Shown here: in pieces, positions 35,246 to 43,876 of the stretch
How positions within the stretch are numbered: position 1 is the first letter of the stretch
Layout of the letters: the number at the start of each line of letters is the position of its first letter
DNA from: Gluconacetobacter tumulicola
GTDB lineage: Bacteria > Pseudomonadota > Alphaproteobacteria > Acetobacterales > Acetobacteraceae
DNA: 61,672 bases
Assembly: GCF_014174215.1 (NCBI RefSeq)
Contig: NZ_JABEQL010000023.1
Location: 1 to 61,672 of the forward strand
Reading direction: 5' to 3'
Notes under the pieces: model-generated
The model's database searches: none
What the model was told of the DNA's origin: nothing
What the model saw: only the letters and a program-made list of their open reading frames with translations
Translations under genes and position numbers: made by a program

Positions 35246-36243
35246 GTCCGCCGTCCATCGGTGCGGACGATGCGCACGCGCTGCTCGCTGTGTTTATCCC
35301 CGAGCCGCAATTCGGCGGCGGCAAACAGGCGATCGACGATCATCCAGTTCTGCCTGACCCGGTAATTGACCAGTTCCGCCCCGCCATCGGCCCCCAGCAC
35401 AAAGAGTGGCGGCAATTCCCCCTGCCCGATCCCGGACGGGAACGCGATATAGACCTTGTGGCCGTCATCGAAGGCCCGGCCGGGCAACCAGGGGGGCGTG
35501 CCCCCTTTCACCGGCTGGATGGCATAGCGGAAATTCAGCGCGTTCAGATCCAGCCCCGCGTCCACGGAGGCGGCATCATCGGCGGCACTGTCCTGCCGGT
35601 GCAGGGCGATCAGATCATCCTCGGGATAATCCCACGATACCGACGCCATATAGGTCGCGGGCGTGGAGCGCAGTTCCGCCAGATAGGTGCGCCGATCCGT
35701 GTTGACGATCAGATTGGTGGTGAGGTCCGGCCGCGTCGGCTTGATCAGGATATGGATGCGTTTTGTCGCCCCTGCTCCGCTTTCGGTATCGCCGATGATC
35801 CAACGCACCGTATCGCCGGCGGCAACCGGCCCGGTGCCCACCAGCTTTTCACCCTTCTGGAGCATGATGTCGGTAATTTCGCCCGGCGAGGCATAGACCT
35901 GATAGAGGGCACCCGGAGAATAAGGATAGACCTGCACCGCGTTGATGAACCCGGCTCGCGTGGGCTGAATGCGCGCCGCCAGATTGGCCTGTGTTACACG
36001 CGTGGTCGGATCGGCAACTTCGGGGGCCGGATGTATGACGCGTCGTGAGGGCAGCGGCTTGAGCTGCCCCGGCAGGGGAAGTGGCTGCGGGACTTCGACG
36101 ACCTGTACCGGTTTCGGCGGATCCGGCAGGCGCGTGGCCTGAACAGCGTCATCATAGCGGATGACGGGCGGATGGTAATGCTGCCCGCATCCGGCCAGGG
36201 GCAGGACAAGCAACGGCAGGACACGAAGAGCGCAACGGATCAT
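35242..36243 (-). CDS. trbG: TrbG/VirB9 family conjugal transfer protein
   Basis: 333 residues with a lipoprotein-like signal (VLPLLVLPLAGCG) and the VirB9 domain: RAGFINAVQVYPYSPGALYQ, KTHILIKPTRPDL-like KRIHILIKPTRPDLTTNL, RTYLAELRSTP, then a C-terminal domain with RAFDDGHKVYIAFP and FAAAELRLG. It forms the outer ring of the secretion channel with TrbI. The lipobox cysteine could also take over the anchoring role of a separate VirB7, which is not seen. Confidence 0.92.
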   Translation of the reverse strand: MIRCALRVLPLLVLPLAGCGQHYHPPVIRYDDAVQATRLPDPPKPVQVVEVPQPLPLPGQLKPLPSRRVIHPAPEVADPTTRVTQANLAARIQPTRAGFINAVQVYPYSPGALYQVYASPGEITDIMLQKGEKLVGTGPVAAGDTVRWIIGDTESGAGATKRIHILIKPTRPDLTTNLIVNTDRRTYLAELRSTPATYMASVSWDYPEDDLIALHRQDSAADDAASVDAGLDLNALNFRYAIQPVKGGTPPWLPGRAFDDGHKVYIAFPSGIGQGELPPLFVLGADGGAELVNYRVRQNWMIVDRLFAAAELRLGDKHSEQRVRIVRTDGRRT

Positions 36244-36926
36244 TGGCCCAGCTCCTTCGACCAGTTGATGGCGGAGACGTAGATTCCGAGGGGATTTTTC
36301 CTGAGATGGTCGGCATCGCGTGGCGTGCGCAGAACGATCGAGACGATGGCGGTCCAGCGTTCGGTGCCGGTAAAAGCGCCGTCACGGTAATGGCGTTCGG
36401 TCCAGGCCACCCGGAAGCTGCCGGACGAGGCCCGGATCACCGAAGCGATGTCCACCTCGACCTGCTCGTGCCCGATGCGCGAGAACGGATCGTTGAGGCG
36501 GGCATAGTCGTTCAGGGCCTGCGCGCCCGACGTGGTGGTGAAATCATAGGCGCGGAGCCAATTCTGCCGGACCACCACGGGGTCCGACGACAGGGCGCGC
36601 ACGTCGTGGACGAACTGCGCCAGATACCAGGCGATCTGCGGATCGGCGGGCATATAGCCCGCTGTCGCCGGGGCTACGACCTGCGCCTGCCCCAGCCGGT
36701 CCACCTGCACCACCCACGGCGTGATGGTGCCACGCATAGACTGCCAGACCAGGCCAACCCCGAGACCGGCGGACAGGAACAGGGAACCGAACGCCATCAG
36801 CCGCCAGTTACGGGCCTGGATACGGGCGGAACCAATGCGCTCGTCCCACACCTGCACTGCCTTTTGATACGGTGTCACCGGTTCGGGCGTGGTCCCATAA
36901 CGTGTGGTGGAGCGACGGAACATCAT
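36240..36926 (-). CDS. trbF: TrbF/VirB8 family conjugal transfer protein
   Basis: 228 residues with a cytoplasmic N-terminus, one transmembrane helix (LMAFGSLFLSAGLGVGLVW) and a periplasmic VirB8 domain (YLAQFVHDVRALSSDPVVV, LRAYDFTTTSGAQALNDYA, FRVAWTERHYRDG, NPLGIYVSAINWSKEL). It is an assembly factor of the type IV secretion complex. It overlaps trbL and trbG by 4 bases each, as in other trb operons. Confidence 0.93.
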   Translation of the reverse strand: MMFRRSTTRYGTTPEPVTPYQKAVQVWDERIGSARIQARNWRLMAFGSLFLSAGLGVGLVWQSMRGTITPWVVQVDRLGQAQVVAPATAGYMPADPQIAWYLAQFVHDVRALSSDPVVVRQNWLRAYDFTTTSGAQALNDYARLNDPFSRIGHEQVEVDIASVIRASSGSFRVAWTERHYRDGAFTGTERWTAIVSIVLRTPRDADHLRKNPLGIYVSAINWSKELGQ

Positions 36927-38350
36927 TCTTTCTCCGAGAGATCGATGGAAGCGGATCCGCCGCCGCCATCGGCGGAGCGGATGACATTGGCGGCCTCGGC
37001 AGCATGGGCGGCAGCATTGCGGCGCTTCATCTTCCGCGCCCAGCGGGGCGGTTCGCCGGAACCGCCACCATCTCCACCAGCCGGACCCTCACCGGTAGGG
37101 CCGCCACCCGTGGGGCCACCCCCTTCTCCAGCAGGACCACTGCCACCAGAAGGTGCCGGTCCGCTATCTCCGCCTTCGCCGCCCTCTCCACCGCCCATCC
37201 CGCGTGCCGCCCAGCGTCCGCCGGCGGCATAGCTTTCCCTGAGGGATGAACCGGCACGTGCGGCCGCTCCTTTGACGGCATTCGTGGCGTTCCCGCCGAC
37301 GGCCCGGCCCATGCCGCCAATCCCGGCGGCCATGCTGCCCGCACCACCTGATGCGCCTGCGGCTCCGGCCGAATAGGCGGAGGTCGCCGCCCCAGCGATT
37401 GCGGCCCCACCGCGCGCGGCGGCAGCGGTCGCACCAAGGGCAGCGGCACCGCCAGAGGCGACGGCCCCCACACCGGCCGCCGCAGCAGCACCCATGGCGC
37501 CAACCGCCATGCCGGTCCCGACGGCTGCACCAGCCCCAAGCTGCGGTGCGCCGGAGATCAAGCCACTGGCGATGCTGCCGCCAAAAATGGACAGGCCGAC
37601 AATTGCAAGGGAGGCCAGCACCACCGAGACGGACTGCCCGATCGTGGGAACGTCGCTGCCGTAGGAGGTTGAGAACTGGGCGAACATAACGGACGCGATG
37701 GCGGAAATGACCGCCAGCACCATGATCTTCACACCGGACGATACGACATTGCCCAGCACCTTCTCGGCGAGGAAAGCCGTACGATTGAACAGGGCGAAGG
37801 GGATCAGGACGAAGCCTGCCAGCGTGGTCAGCTTGAACTCGATCAGCGCCACGAAAAGCTGCACGGCGAGGATGAAAAAGGCTGCCAGCACGATCAGCCA
37901 CGACAGGCACAGCACGAAGATCTGGATGAAGTTGGTAAAGAAGGCGACAGGACCAAGGAGATTGTGGACAGAGTCCAGAAGCGGCTGCGCTGCCGTAAAT
38001 CCGGTCGAGGCCAGTCGGCCGGGCCGCAGGAAGTCACCCAGTGCGAGATTCCCGCCTCCGACCTTCAGACCGAGAGTCGCGAAACTGTCAAAAACAATCT
38101 TCGAGAGCGCATCGAAATCGTTGATGACCCAGGCGAAGAAGCCGATATAGAGCGTCTTCTTCACCAGACGCTGGATGATGTCCTCATCCGCCGCCCAGGC
38201 CCAGAACAGGCCAGCCAGCGCCATATCCAGCACGGACAGTGTTCCGGCCAGCGAGATCACATTCCCCTTCACCAGACCGAAGCCCGTATCGATGGTGGTG
38301 GTGAAGGTGTTCAGAAAGGTATCGATAACGCCGACATCGTTCATGGCCAT
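36923..38350 (-). CDS. trbL: TrbL/VirB6 family conjugal transfer protein
   Basis: 475 residues. The first about 270 residues are a polytopic inner-membrane domain (TFLNTFTTTIDTGFGLVKG, LIEFKLTTLAGFVLIPFALF, MVLAVISAIASVMFAQF). The last 200 are a low-complexity alanine/glycine tail that becomes proline/glycine/glutamate-rich (GGEGGEGGDSGPAPSGG) and ends in basic residues. Long Gly-rich tails are common in TrbL. It lies 5 bp after trbJ, with no trbK between them. An alternative ATG two codons later is possible. Confidence 0.92.
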   Translation of the reverse strand: MAMNDVGVIDTFLNTFTTTIDTGFGLVKGNVISLAGTLSVLDMALAGLFWAWAADEDIIQRLVKKTLYIGFFAWVINDFDALSKIVFDSFATLGLKVGGGNLALGDFLRPGRLASTGFTAAQPLLDSVHNLLGPVAFFTNFIQIFVLCLSWLIVLAAFFILAVQLFVALIEFKLTTLAGFVLIPFALFNRTAFLAEKVLGNVVSSGVKIMVLAVISAIASVMFAQFSTSYGSDVPTIGQSVSVVLASLAIVGLSIFGGSIASGLISGAPQLGAGAAVGTGMAVGAMGAAAAAGVGAVASGGAAALGATAAAARGGAAIAGAATSAYSAGAAGASGGAGSMAAGIGGMGRAVGGNATNAVKGAAARAGSSLRESYAAGGRWAARGMGGGEGGEGGDSGPAPSGGSGPAGEGGGPTGGGPTGEGPAGGDGGGSGEPPRWARKMKRRNAAAHAAEAANVIRSADGGGGSASIDLSEKE

Positions 38351-38355
38351 GGTGG

Positions 38356-39159
38356 TCAGTTCCCGCTACTGCCGAACATGGACACCGAAGTCGGGCTATA
38401 GGCGTTATATTGGGAAAAATGCTGATACTGAGCTTCGCTCTCGGCTTCGGTGGCAGCATTTCGCGCCCGCTCCAGCGCCGAGGCCCGCCCGTTGGCGGCG
38501 AGTTCGGCCTGGATGTCGGAAAGCTGGCGGGATTGCAGGGCCAGAAGCTGGTTTCCGGCCTGCGCGGCCTGCAACGCCCCGGTTGACGTCTGGCTGGCAG
38601 AGACAAGCTGGGTCATGGCGGAACTGTCGGAGGGGATGTTTCCCACCACCCGCGCCTGAAGTTTCAAGGCATCCTCAAACCCGCCGACGGAATTCTGCCA
38701 CCGCGTCTGCGCCTGGGAGAACAGGGCGCTGTCGGACATGCCCGAGGAGACCGACGTATAGGACTGCTGGTATTGCTGCTCGACGGACTGGACGCTGTAG
38801 GCGATATTCTGCGCCTGCGCGAGAAGTGCAGTCGTCTGGGAAATCGTCGATTGCAACGTTGAGAGTGTCGACAGTGGCAGTGTGGCGAGGTTCTTTGCCT
38901 GGTTAACCAGCATCTGCGCCTGATTGGCCAGCGAGGTGATCTGATTGTCGATCTGCTGGAGGGTCCGGGCCGCAATGAGAACATTCTGGACATGGTTTGC
39001 CCCGTCATAAACCGCCCACTGGGCGTGAGCCGGACGCAAGGAAGAAAACGCCCCGCCGACAGCCAGCATTGCAGAAGTGAGAAGGACACCTAGGCGGAAA
39101 TGTTTTTCGCTCTTACGACCGAAAAATTCAGTCCAAAGCGGGAAAGATTTTTCCGTCAT
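38356..39159 (-). CDS. trbJ: TrbJ/VirB5 family conjugal transfer protein
   Basis: 267 residues: a signal sequence (GVLLTSAMLAVGGAFSSLRPAHA) and a helical periplasmic/pilus-tip protein with VYDGANHVQNVLIAARTLQQ, NQITSLANQAQMLVNQAKNL and Gln-rich coiled stretches (QQYQQSYTSV). VirB5-type proteins are minor pilins and adhesins at the pilus tip. It overlaps trbE by 4 bp. Confidence 0.9.
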   Translation of the reverse strand: MTEKSFPLWTEFFGRKSEKHFRLGVLLTSAMLAVGGAFSSLRPAHAQWAVYDGANHVQNVLIAARTLQQIDNQITSLANQAQMLVNQAKNLATLPLSTLSTLQSTISQTTALLAQAQNIAYSVQSVEQQYQQSYTSVSSGMSDSALFSQAQTRWQNSVGGFEDALKLQARVVGNIPSDSSAMTQLVSASQTSTGALQAAQAGNQLLALQSRQLSDIQAELAANGRASALERARNAATEAESEAQYQHFSQYNAYSPTSVSMFGSSGN

Positions 39160-41600
39160 GGCATGCCCTCCGATTGACGATCGTCACGCAGAAGATCGGC
39201 TGCCCACGGCACACCACGCGCCTCGAACCACACTGGTAAATATCCTGCACGCCCGTGCTCCGCCAGCACTGCATCGATCAGGCGGTGGTCATCCTTCCCG
39301 GACGCTGCGCACAGGGCGAGCGCCACCGGTCCCAGCCCAAGCTCGAACAGCCGGTTGCCGCGCTGAGTCTGGCAATAATATTCCCGCTTCGAGGCCGCAC
39401 GGGCAATGATGGCGATCTGCCGGTCATTCAGCCCGAAATCCCGATAAATCGTGGCTATCTGTGGTTCGATCGCCCGTTCATTGGGCAGGAAAATCCGCGT
39501 GGGGCAGCTTTCCACCACCGCTGGCGCGATGCGGGAATTGGCAATATCCGACAGGGACTGCGTGGCGAAGATGACGCTGGCGTTCTTCTTGCGCAGGGTT
39601 TTCAGCCACTCCCGGAGTTGCCCCGCGAAATCCCCGTCGTCCAGCACCAGCCAGCCCTCGTCGATCACCAGCAGGGTCGGACGGCCATCCAGACGGCCTT
39701 CGATGCGGTGGAACAGATAGGACAGCACAGAAGACGCCGCGCCAGAGCCGATCAGGCCCTCGGTCTCGAACACCACGACATCGGCATCGCCCAGCCGCTC
39801 GGCATCCGCGTCGAGCACCCGGCCATAAGGACCACCGAGGCAGTATGGGGCCAGCGCCTGCTTCAGGGCATTGGACTGGAGGAGTGCGACCAGACCTGAG
39901 ATCGTGCGTTCATGGCTGGGCGATGACGCCAGGGAGTTCAGGGCCGACCAAAGGTGAGACTTCACCTCCGGGGTGAGCGTTACCCCTTCACCGACAAGGA
40001 TCTGCCCCAGCCATTCACCGGCCCATTTCCGTTCGTCGGGGTCATCAATCCGCGCCACCGGCTGAAGGGAGACGGTGGAATGCCCATCGCCCTCGTCTGT
40101 CAGCCCACCGCCGAGATCGTGCCAGTCTCCGCCCATCGCTAGCGTCGCCGCCCGCATCGAGCCGCCGAAATCAAAGGTAAAAATCTGCGATCCCGCATAG
40201 CGGCGGAACTGGAGCGCCATCAGCGCCAGCAGCACCGACTTCCCCGCCCCTGTCGGTCCCGCGATCAGCGTATGACCTACATCGCCAATGTGGAGGCTGA
40301 ACCGGAATGGCGTGGCACCCGCCGTCCTACCGTAGAACAGCGGCGGAGCCTTGAAATGACCGTCCCGTTCAGGCCCCGCCCAGACAGCAGAGAGCGGAAT
40401 CATATGTGCCAGATTTAGTGTCGAGACCGGGGGCTGACGCACATTGGCATAGACATGACCGGGCAAGGAGCCAAGCCACGCTTCCACGGCGTTGAGGCTT
40501 TCCGTCATGCAGGTGAAATCGCGCCCCTGAATGATCTTTTCCACGAGGCGCAGCTTCTCGGCCGCGATGGAGGCGGAACCGTCCCAGACCGTGACGGTGG
40601 CCGTGATATAGGCTTGGCCCACATCGTCAGCGCCGAGGGACTGTAGGGCCAGATCGGCGTCGGCCGCCTTGTTGGCGGCGTCGTTGTCCACCAGCACCGA
40701 CGCCTCGTTGGTCATGACCTCCCGGACAATGGCTGCAATACTCTTGCGCTTTGCGAACCACTGCCGACGGATTTTCGTCAGCACCTTCGTGGCGTCCGTC
40801 TTGTCCAGCAGGATCGCACGGGTGGACCAGCGATAGGGCATGGCCAGTCGATTCAGTTCGTCGAGGATTCCGGGAAAGGTGCGGCTGGGGAAACCCGTTA
40901 TGGTCAGGGTTTTCAGATACGCATCGCCGAGCTTCGGTTCCAGACCGCCAGAGAGCGGCTGGTCCACCAGCAAGGCGTCCAGATGCATGGGAATTTCTGG
41001 CACCCTGACCCGCTGGTTCCGGGCCGAGATCGTGCTGTGCAGATAAGTCAGGGTTTCGCCGTCATCGAGCCATGCCGCCTCAGGCATGAACCCGTCCAGC
41101 AGGGCCAGCATCCGATCAGTGCGGTCCACGAATGCATGGAGCACGCCATGCGGGTCCGGCCCGTCACGCTCCCGGCCCTCATAAAGAAAACGCTCGGCAC
41201 GGCCTGACGATTCCGCCGGTGGTAGCCAGACCAGGCTCAGGAAATACCGGCTCTCGAAATGCGCCCCTTCATCCTCGAACTGCTCCCGGCGTTCGAGATC
41301 GACCATCTGGCTGGCCGCGTCGGGGAAATCGCTCTCGGGATAGAGCGTCGCCGGCATCCGCTGTGCTTCCACGAACACGGCCCAGCCCGAGCCCAGACGG
41401 CGCAAGGCATTGTTCAGTCGGCCGGTGACCCCAACCAGTTCCGCTGGCGTGGCACTGTCCAGATCGGGACCACGGATACGGGCCGTCCGCTGGAAGGAAC
41501 CGTCCTTGTTCAGGACAACGCCTTTTCCGACCAGCGCGGCCCATGGGAGAAAATCCGACAGGAGGGCGGCACGGTTGCGATATTCGCCAAGGGACATCAT
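39156..41600 (-). CDS. trbE: TrbE/VirB4 family type IV secretion ATPase
   Basis: About 814 residues. The N-terminal CagE/VirB4 domain begins MMSLGEYRNRAALLSDFLPW. The ATPase core has Walker A AGPTGAGKSVLLAL, Walker B PTLLVIDEGWLVLDD and the ASVIFATQSLSDI motif. It powers pilus assembly and substrate transfer. An open frame continues upstream to 41705, but the MMSLGEYR start has a GAGGGC site and keeps the normal distance (13 bp) from the trbD stop. Confidence 0.94.
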   Translation of the reverse strand: MMSLGEYRNRAALLSDFLPWAALVGKGVVLNKDGSFQRTARIRGPDLDSATPAELVGVTGRLNNALRRLGSGWAVFVEAQRMPATLYPESDFPDAASQMVDLERREQFEDEGAHFESRYFLSLVWLPPAESSGRAERFLYEGRERDGPDPHGVLHAFVDRTDRMLALLDGFMPEAAWLDDGETLTYLHSTISARNQRVRVPEIPMHLDALLVDQPLSGGLEPKLGDAYLKTLTITGFPSRTFPGILDELNRLAMPYRWSTRAILLDKTDATKVLTKIRRQWFAKRKSIAAIVREVMTNEASVLVDNDAANKAADADLALQSLGADDVGQAYITATVTVWDGSASIAAEKLRLVEKIIQGRDFTCMTESLNAVEAWLGSLPGHVYANVRQPPVSTLNLAHMIPLSAVWAGPERDGHFKAPPLFYGRTAGATPFRFSLHIGDVGHTLIAGPTGAGKSVLLALMALQFRRYAGSQIFTFDFGGSMRAATLAMGGDWHDLGGGLTDEGDGHSTVSLQPVARIDDPDERKWAGEWLGQILVGEGVTLTPEVKSHLWSALNSLASSPSHERTISGLVALLQSNALKQALAPYCLGGPYGRVLDADAERLGDADVVVFETEGLIGSGAASSVLSYLFHRIEGRLDGRPTLLVIDEGWLVLDDGDFAGQLREWLKTLRKKNASVIFATQSLSDIANSRIAPAVVESCPTRIFLPNERAIEPQIATIYRDFGLNDRQIAIIARAASKREYYCQTQRGNRLFELGLGPVALALCAASGKDDHRLIDAVLAEHGRAGYLPVWFEARGVPWAADLLRDDRQSEGMP

Positions 41601-41613
41601 CGCCCTGCCCTCC

Positions 41614-41889
41614 CTATGCCCGGAGCCAGGCGGGATAGCGGAGATGCCGCCGCCCCACCTCAATGAAGAAAGGATCGCGCTTCGCCCCCCAGACCGCGAG
41701 CCCATGGCCGACGATCCAGAAGGCAGCCCCGATCAGCCACAGCCGCAGGCCGAGCGCGATCGCTGCCGCCAGCGTGCCGTTGGCGATGGCGACGGCACGG
41801 GGTGCCCCACCCAGCAGGATCGGGTCGGTCAGCGAGCGATGCACCGGGACATGAAAGCCCGACACCGCGTCATCGTCATATCCCGCCAT
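41614..41889 (-). CDS. trbD: TrbD/VirB3 family conjugal transfer protein
   Basis: 91 residues starting MAGYDDDAVSGFHVPVHRSL. It has the VirB3-type pair of membrane helices (VAIANGTLAAAIALGLRLWL and LIGAAFWIVGHGLAVW) followed by AKRDPFFIEVGRRHL. It helps anchor the VirB4-type ATPase. The ATG shares its A with the trbC stop (TGATG). A longer frame starting at 42111 runs through trbC and is rejected. Confidence 0.92.
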   Translation of the reverse strand: MAGYDDDAVSGFHVPVHRSLTDPILLGGAPRAVAIANGTLAAAIALGLRLWLIGAAFWIVGHGLAVWGAKRDPFFIEVGRRHLRYPAWLRA

Positions 41890-42257
41890 CAGATCAGTGC
41901 TCCGCCCGAGAAGCTGAAGAACGAGAGGAAGAAGCTGGACGCTGCAAAAGCGATGCTGAGTCCAAAGACAATCTGGATCAGACGGCGGAACCCGCCGGAT
42001 GTTTCCCCGAAGGCCAGCGTCAGACCGGTCACGGTAATGATGATGACCGAGATGATCTTGGCGACCGGCCCCTGCACGGATTCCAGAATCTCGTTCAGGG
42101 GCGTTTCCCACGGCATGCTGGATCCTGAGGCCCAGGCCGATGACGCGAAAGCAAGCGACAGCAGCATGGAGGTTCCGAACACACGCAGATCCGGCACATG
42201 CCGGTCAGAACGTGCGACAGCGCCCACAATGGCGCGCAGACGTGAAGGCGGCATCAT
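41889..42257 (-). CDS. trbC: TrbC/VirB2 family pilin
   Basis: A 122-residue prepilin with a long signal region ending in AFASSAWASG, then two hydrophobic helices (ISVIIITVTGLTLAFGE and LIQIVFGLSIAFAASSFFL), as in VirB2/TrbC pilins, some of which are cyclised after processing. It overlaps trbB by 4 bp and trbD by 1 bp. Confidence 0.92.
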   Translation of the reverse strand: MMPPSRLRAIVGAVARSDRHVPDLRVFGTSMLLSLAFASSAWASGSSMPWETPLNEILESVQGPVAKIISVIIITVTGLTLAFGETSGGFRRLIQIVFGLSIAFAASSFFLSFFSFSGGALI

Positions 42258-43258
42258 GATGATTCTCCATTGGCAGAGCGGGATGTTTCGGGAGAAGAGT
42301 GGCTGACCGGACGGATGCGATAGGCGCCCGTCACGGGATCAAGGCCATCGATTTCCGCCATCTCAGACAGACGGCGTGCCGTGCCGCGCCCGGACAGGAC
42401 CGCGATGACGTCGATAGTTTCGGCGATCATGGCGCGTGGCACCGTCACCACCGCCTCCTGGATCAGCTGTTCCAGCCGATACAGGGCCGCCAGCACCGAT
42501 CCGGCGTGCAGCGTGCCGATGCCACCCGGATGGCCGGTGCCCCACGCCTTGACCAGATCAAGGGCTTCAGCCCCACGCACCTCGCCAATCGGGATACGGT
42601 CGGGACGCAGGCGGAGACCAGAGCGGACGAGGTCCGACAGCGTGATGATGCCTTCGCGGGTCCGCAGGGCAATGAGGTTGGGCGCCATGCATTGCAGTTC
42701 GCGCGTATCCTCGATCAGCACGACGCGATCACCGGTTTTCGCGACCTCGGCCAGCAGGGCGTTGACCAGCGTCGTCTTGCCGGTGCTGGTCCCGCCTACG
42801 ACCAGGATATTCTTCCTGTCCGAGACCGCATGACGCAGGAAATCTGCCTGTGCATCGGTCATGATCCCGGCTTCAACATAGTCATCGAGGGTGAACACGG
42901 CGACGGCCGGTTTGCGGATGGCGAAACTTGGGGCAGTTACAACGGGGGGCAGCAATCCTTCGAACCGCTCACCGGTTGGTAGTTCGGCCGACACACGGGG
43001 TGCCGCTTCATGCACCTCCGCCCCGACATGGTGGGCGACCAGACGCACGATCCGCTCGGCATCCGCTGGCGTGATGGTTTCGCCCGTGTTGGCCATGCCC
43101 TCTGACAGCCGATCGATCCAGAGTCGCCCATCGGGATTGAGCATCACTTCGACGATCGCGGGATCGGCAAGGTGCCCTGCGATCGCCGGTCCCATCGCCG
43201 TGCGCAGCATGGAAATGCCGCGTGTCTGACTTTCCGAATTATGGTGAGAAATTGCCAT
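42254..43258 (-). CDS. trbB: TrbB/VirB11 family ATPase
   Basis: A 334-residue traffic ATPase that acts as a hexamer at the cytoplasmic base of the channel. It has the N-terminal domain with [13 protein letters not shown], Walker [17 protein letters not shown], the Asp box [11 protein letters not shown], the Walker B region [17 protein letters not shown] and the His box [13 protein letters not shown]. It is the first gene of the trb operon, about 170 bp after the copG stop. Confidence 0.95.
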   Translation of the reverse strand: MAISHHNSESQTRGISMLRTAMGPAIAGHLADPAIVEVMLNPDGRLWIDRLSEGMANTGETITPADAERIVRLVAHHVGAEVHEAAPRVSAELPTGERFEGLLPPVVTAPSFAIRKPAVAVFTLDDYVEAGIMTDAQADFLRHAVSDRKNILVVGGTSTGKTTLVNALLAEVAKTGDRVVLIEDTRELQCMAPNLIALRTREGIITLSDLVRSGLRLRPDRIPIGEVRGAEALDLVKAWGTGHPGGIGTLHAGSVLAALYRLEQLIQEAVVTVPRAMIAETIDVIAVLSGRGTARRLSEMAEIDGLDPVTGAYRIRPVSHSSPETSRSANGESS

Positions 43259-43430
43259 CTGGTCCCCGCACGAACGGGACCAGAACAGATGGTCCCCACA
43301 CGGGGATGATTAAAAGAGGCCCATTTCGGCTCGATTCAACAACTATCGCATACCATGCGGTCATCGCGTGGAAACGGCGGCGATCGGCGGGATTGACGAA
43401 TCCTTGCGGCAACCCCACGCAATCTGACGA

Positions 43431-43868
43431 TTACTGGGGGTCTTCACCACCATTGCGCCGCATGTCGATGTCCCGCGACAGTTCTCTGAGAAACCGATCT
43501 CCCGTCGCCAGCTTCCGCCCGAGCGATTGCAGGAAACCCTCGAACCGCTCGACACCTTTTGCCCTGGCTGACGCCTGGGCACTGTCAGGCAGGGGTGGAG
43601 TGACGGTCAGCCAGAAGCGGATGAAGAGTGCCAGCGTCTCGCCCATAATGGCGAGGTCTTCATCCATTCCGGCGACCTGGCGGTCGATCCTGTCCATACG
43701 ACGGGCGAACACCGCTTCCAGCCGCTCCGATGCGTCGGCCGAGAGAAAGGACGCAACAGCGGCCTCAATCACCGCCGATTTCGAGACATTGCGCCGCAGG
43801 GCCAGCGCTTCGACCTGCTTCAGAAGCTCCGGCTCGAAATACACATTCATGCGGGTCTTGCTCGACAT
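43431..43868 (-). CDS. CopG-family ribbon-helix-helix protein
   Basis: 145 residues. The N-terminal MSSKTRMNVYFEPELLKQVE and NVSKSAVIEAAVASFL form a CopG/Arc DNA-binding unit. The rest is a helical region (RLEAVFARRMDRIDRQVAGM) of the kind found in the CopG-like gene between traG and trbB in these modules. The ATG at 43868 has GAGG six bases upstream. A GTG at 43880 would overlap the traG stop (GTGA) and add four residues. It probably regulates transfer genes. Confidence 0.88.
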   Translation of the reverse strand: MSSKTRMNVYFEPELLKQVEALALRRNVSKSAVIEAAVASFLSADASERLEAVFARRMDRIDRQVAGMDEDLAIMGETLALFIRFWLTVTPPLPDSAQASARAKGVERFEGFLQSLGRKLATGDRFLRELSRDIDMRRNGGEDPQ

Positions 43869-43876
43869 GGGCATCC

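Noticed and set aside
36955-37700. Arg/Gly-rich frames opposite the trbL 3' end
   Set aside because: They are antisense readings of the low-complexity Ala/Gly/Pro tail of TrbL.
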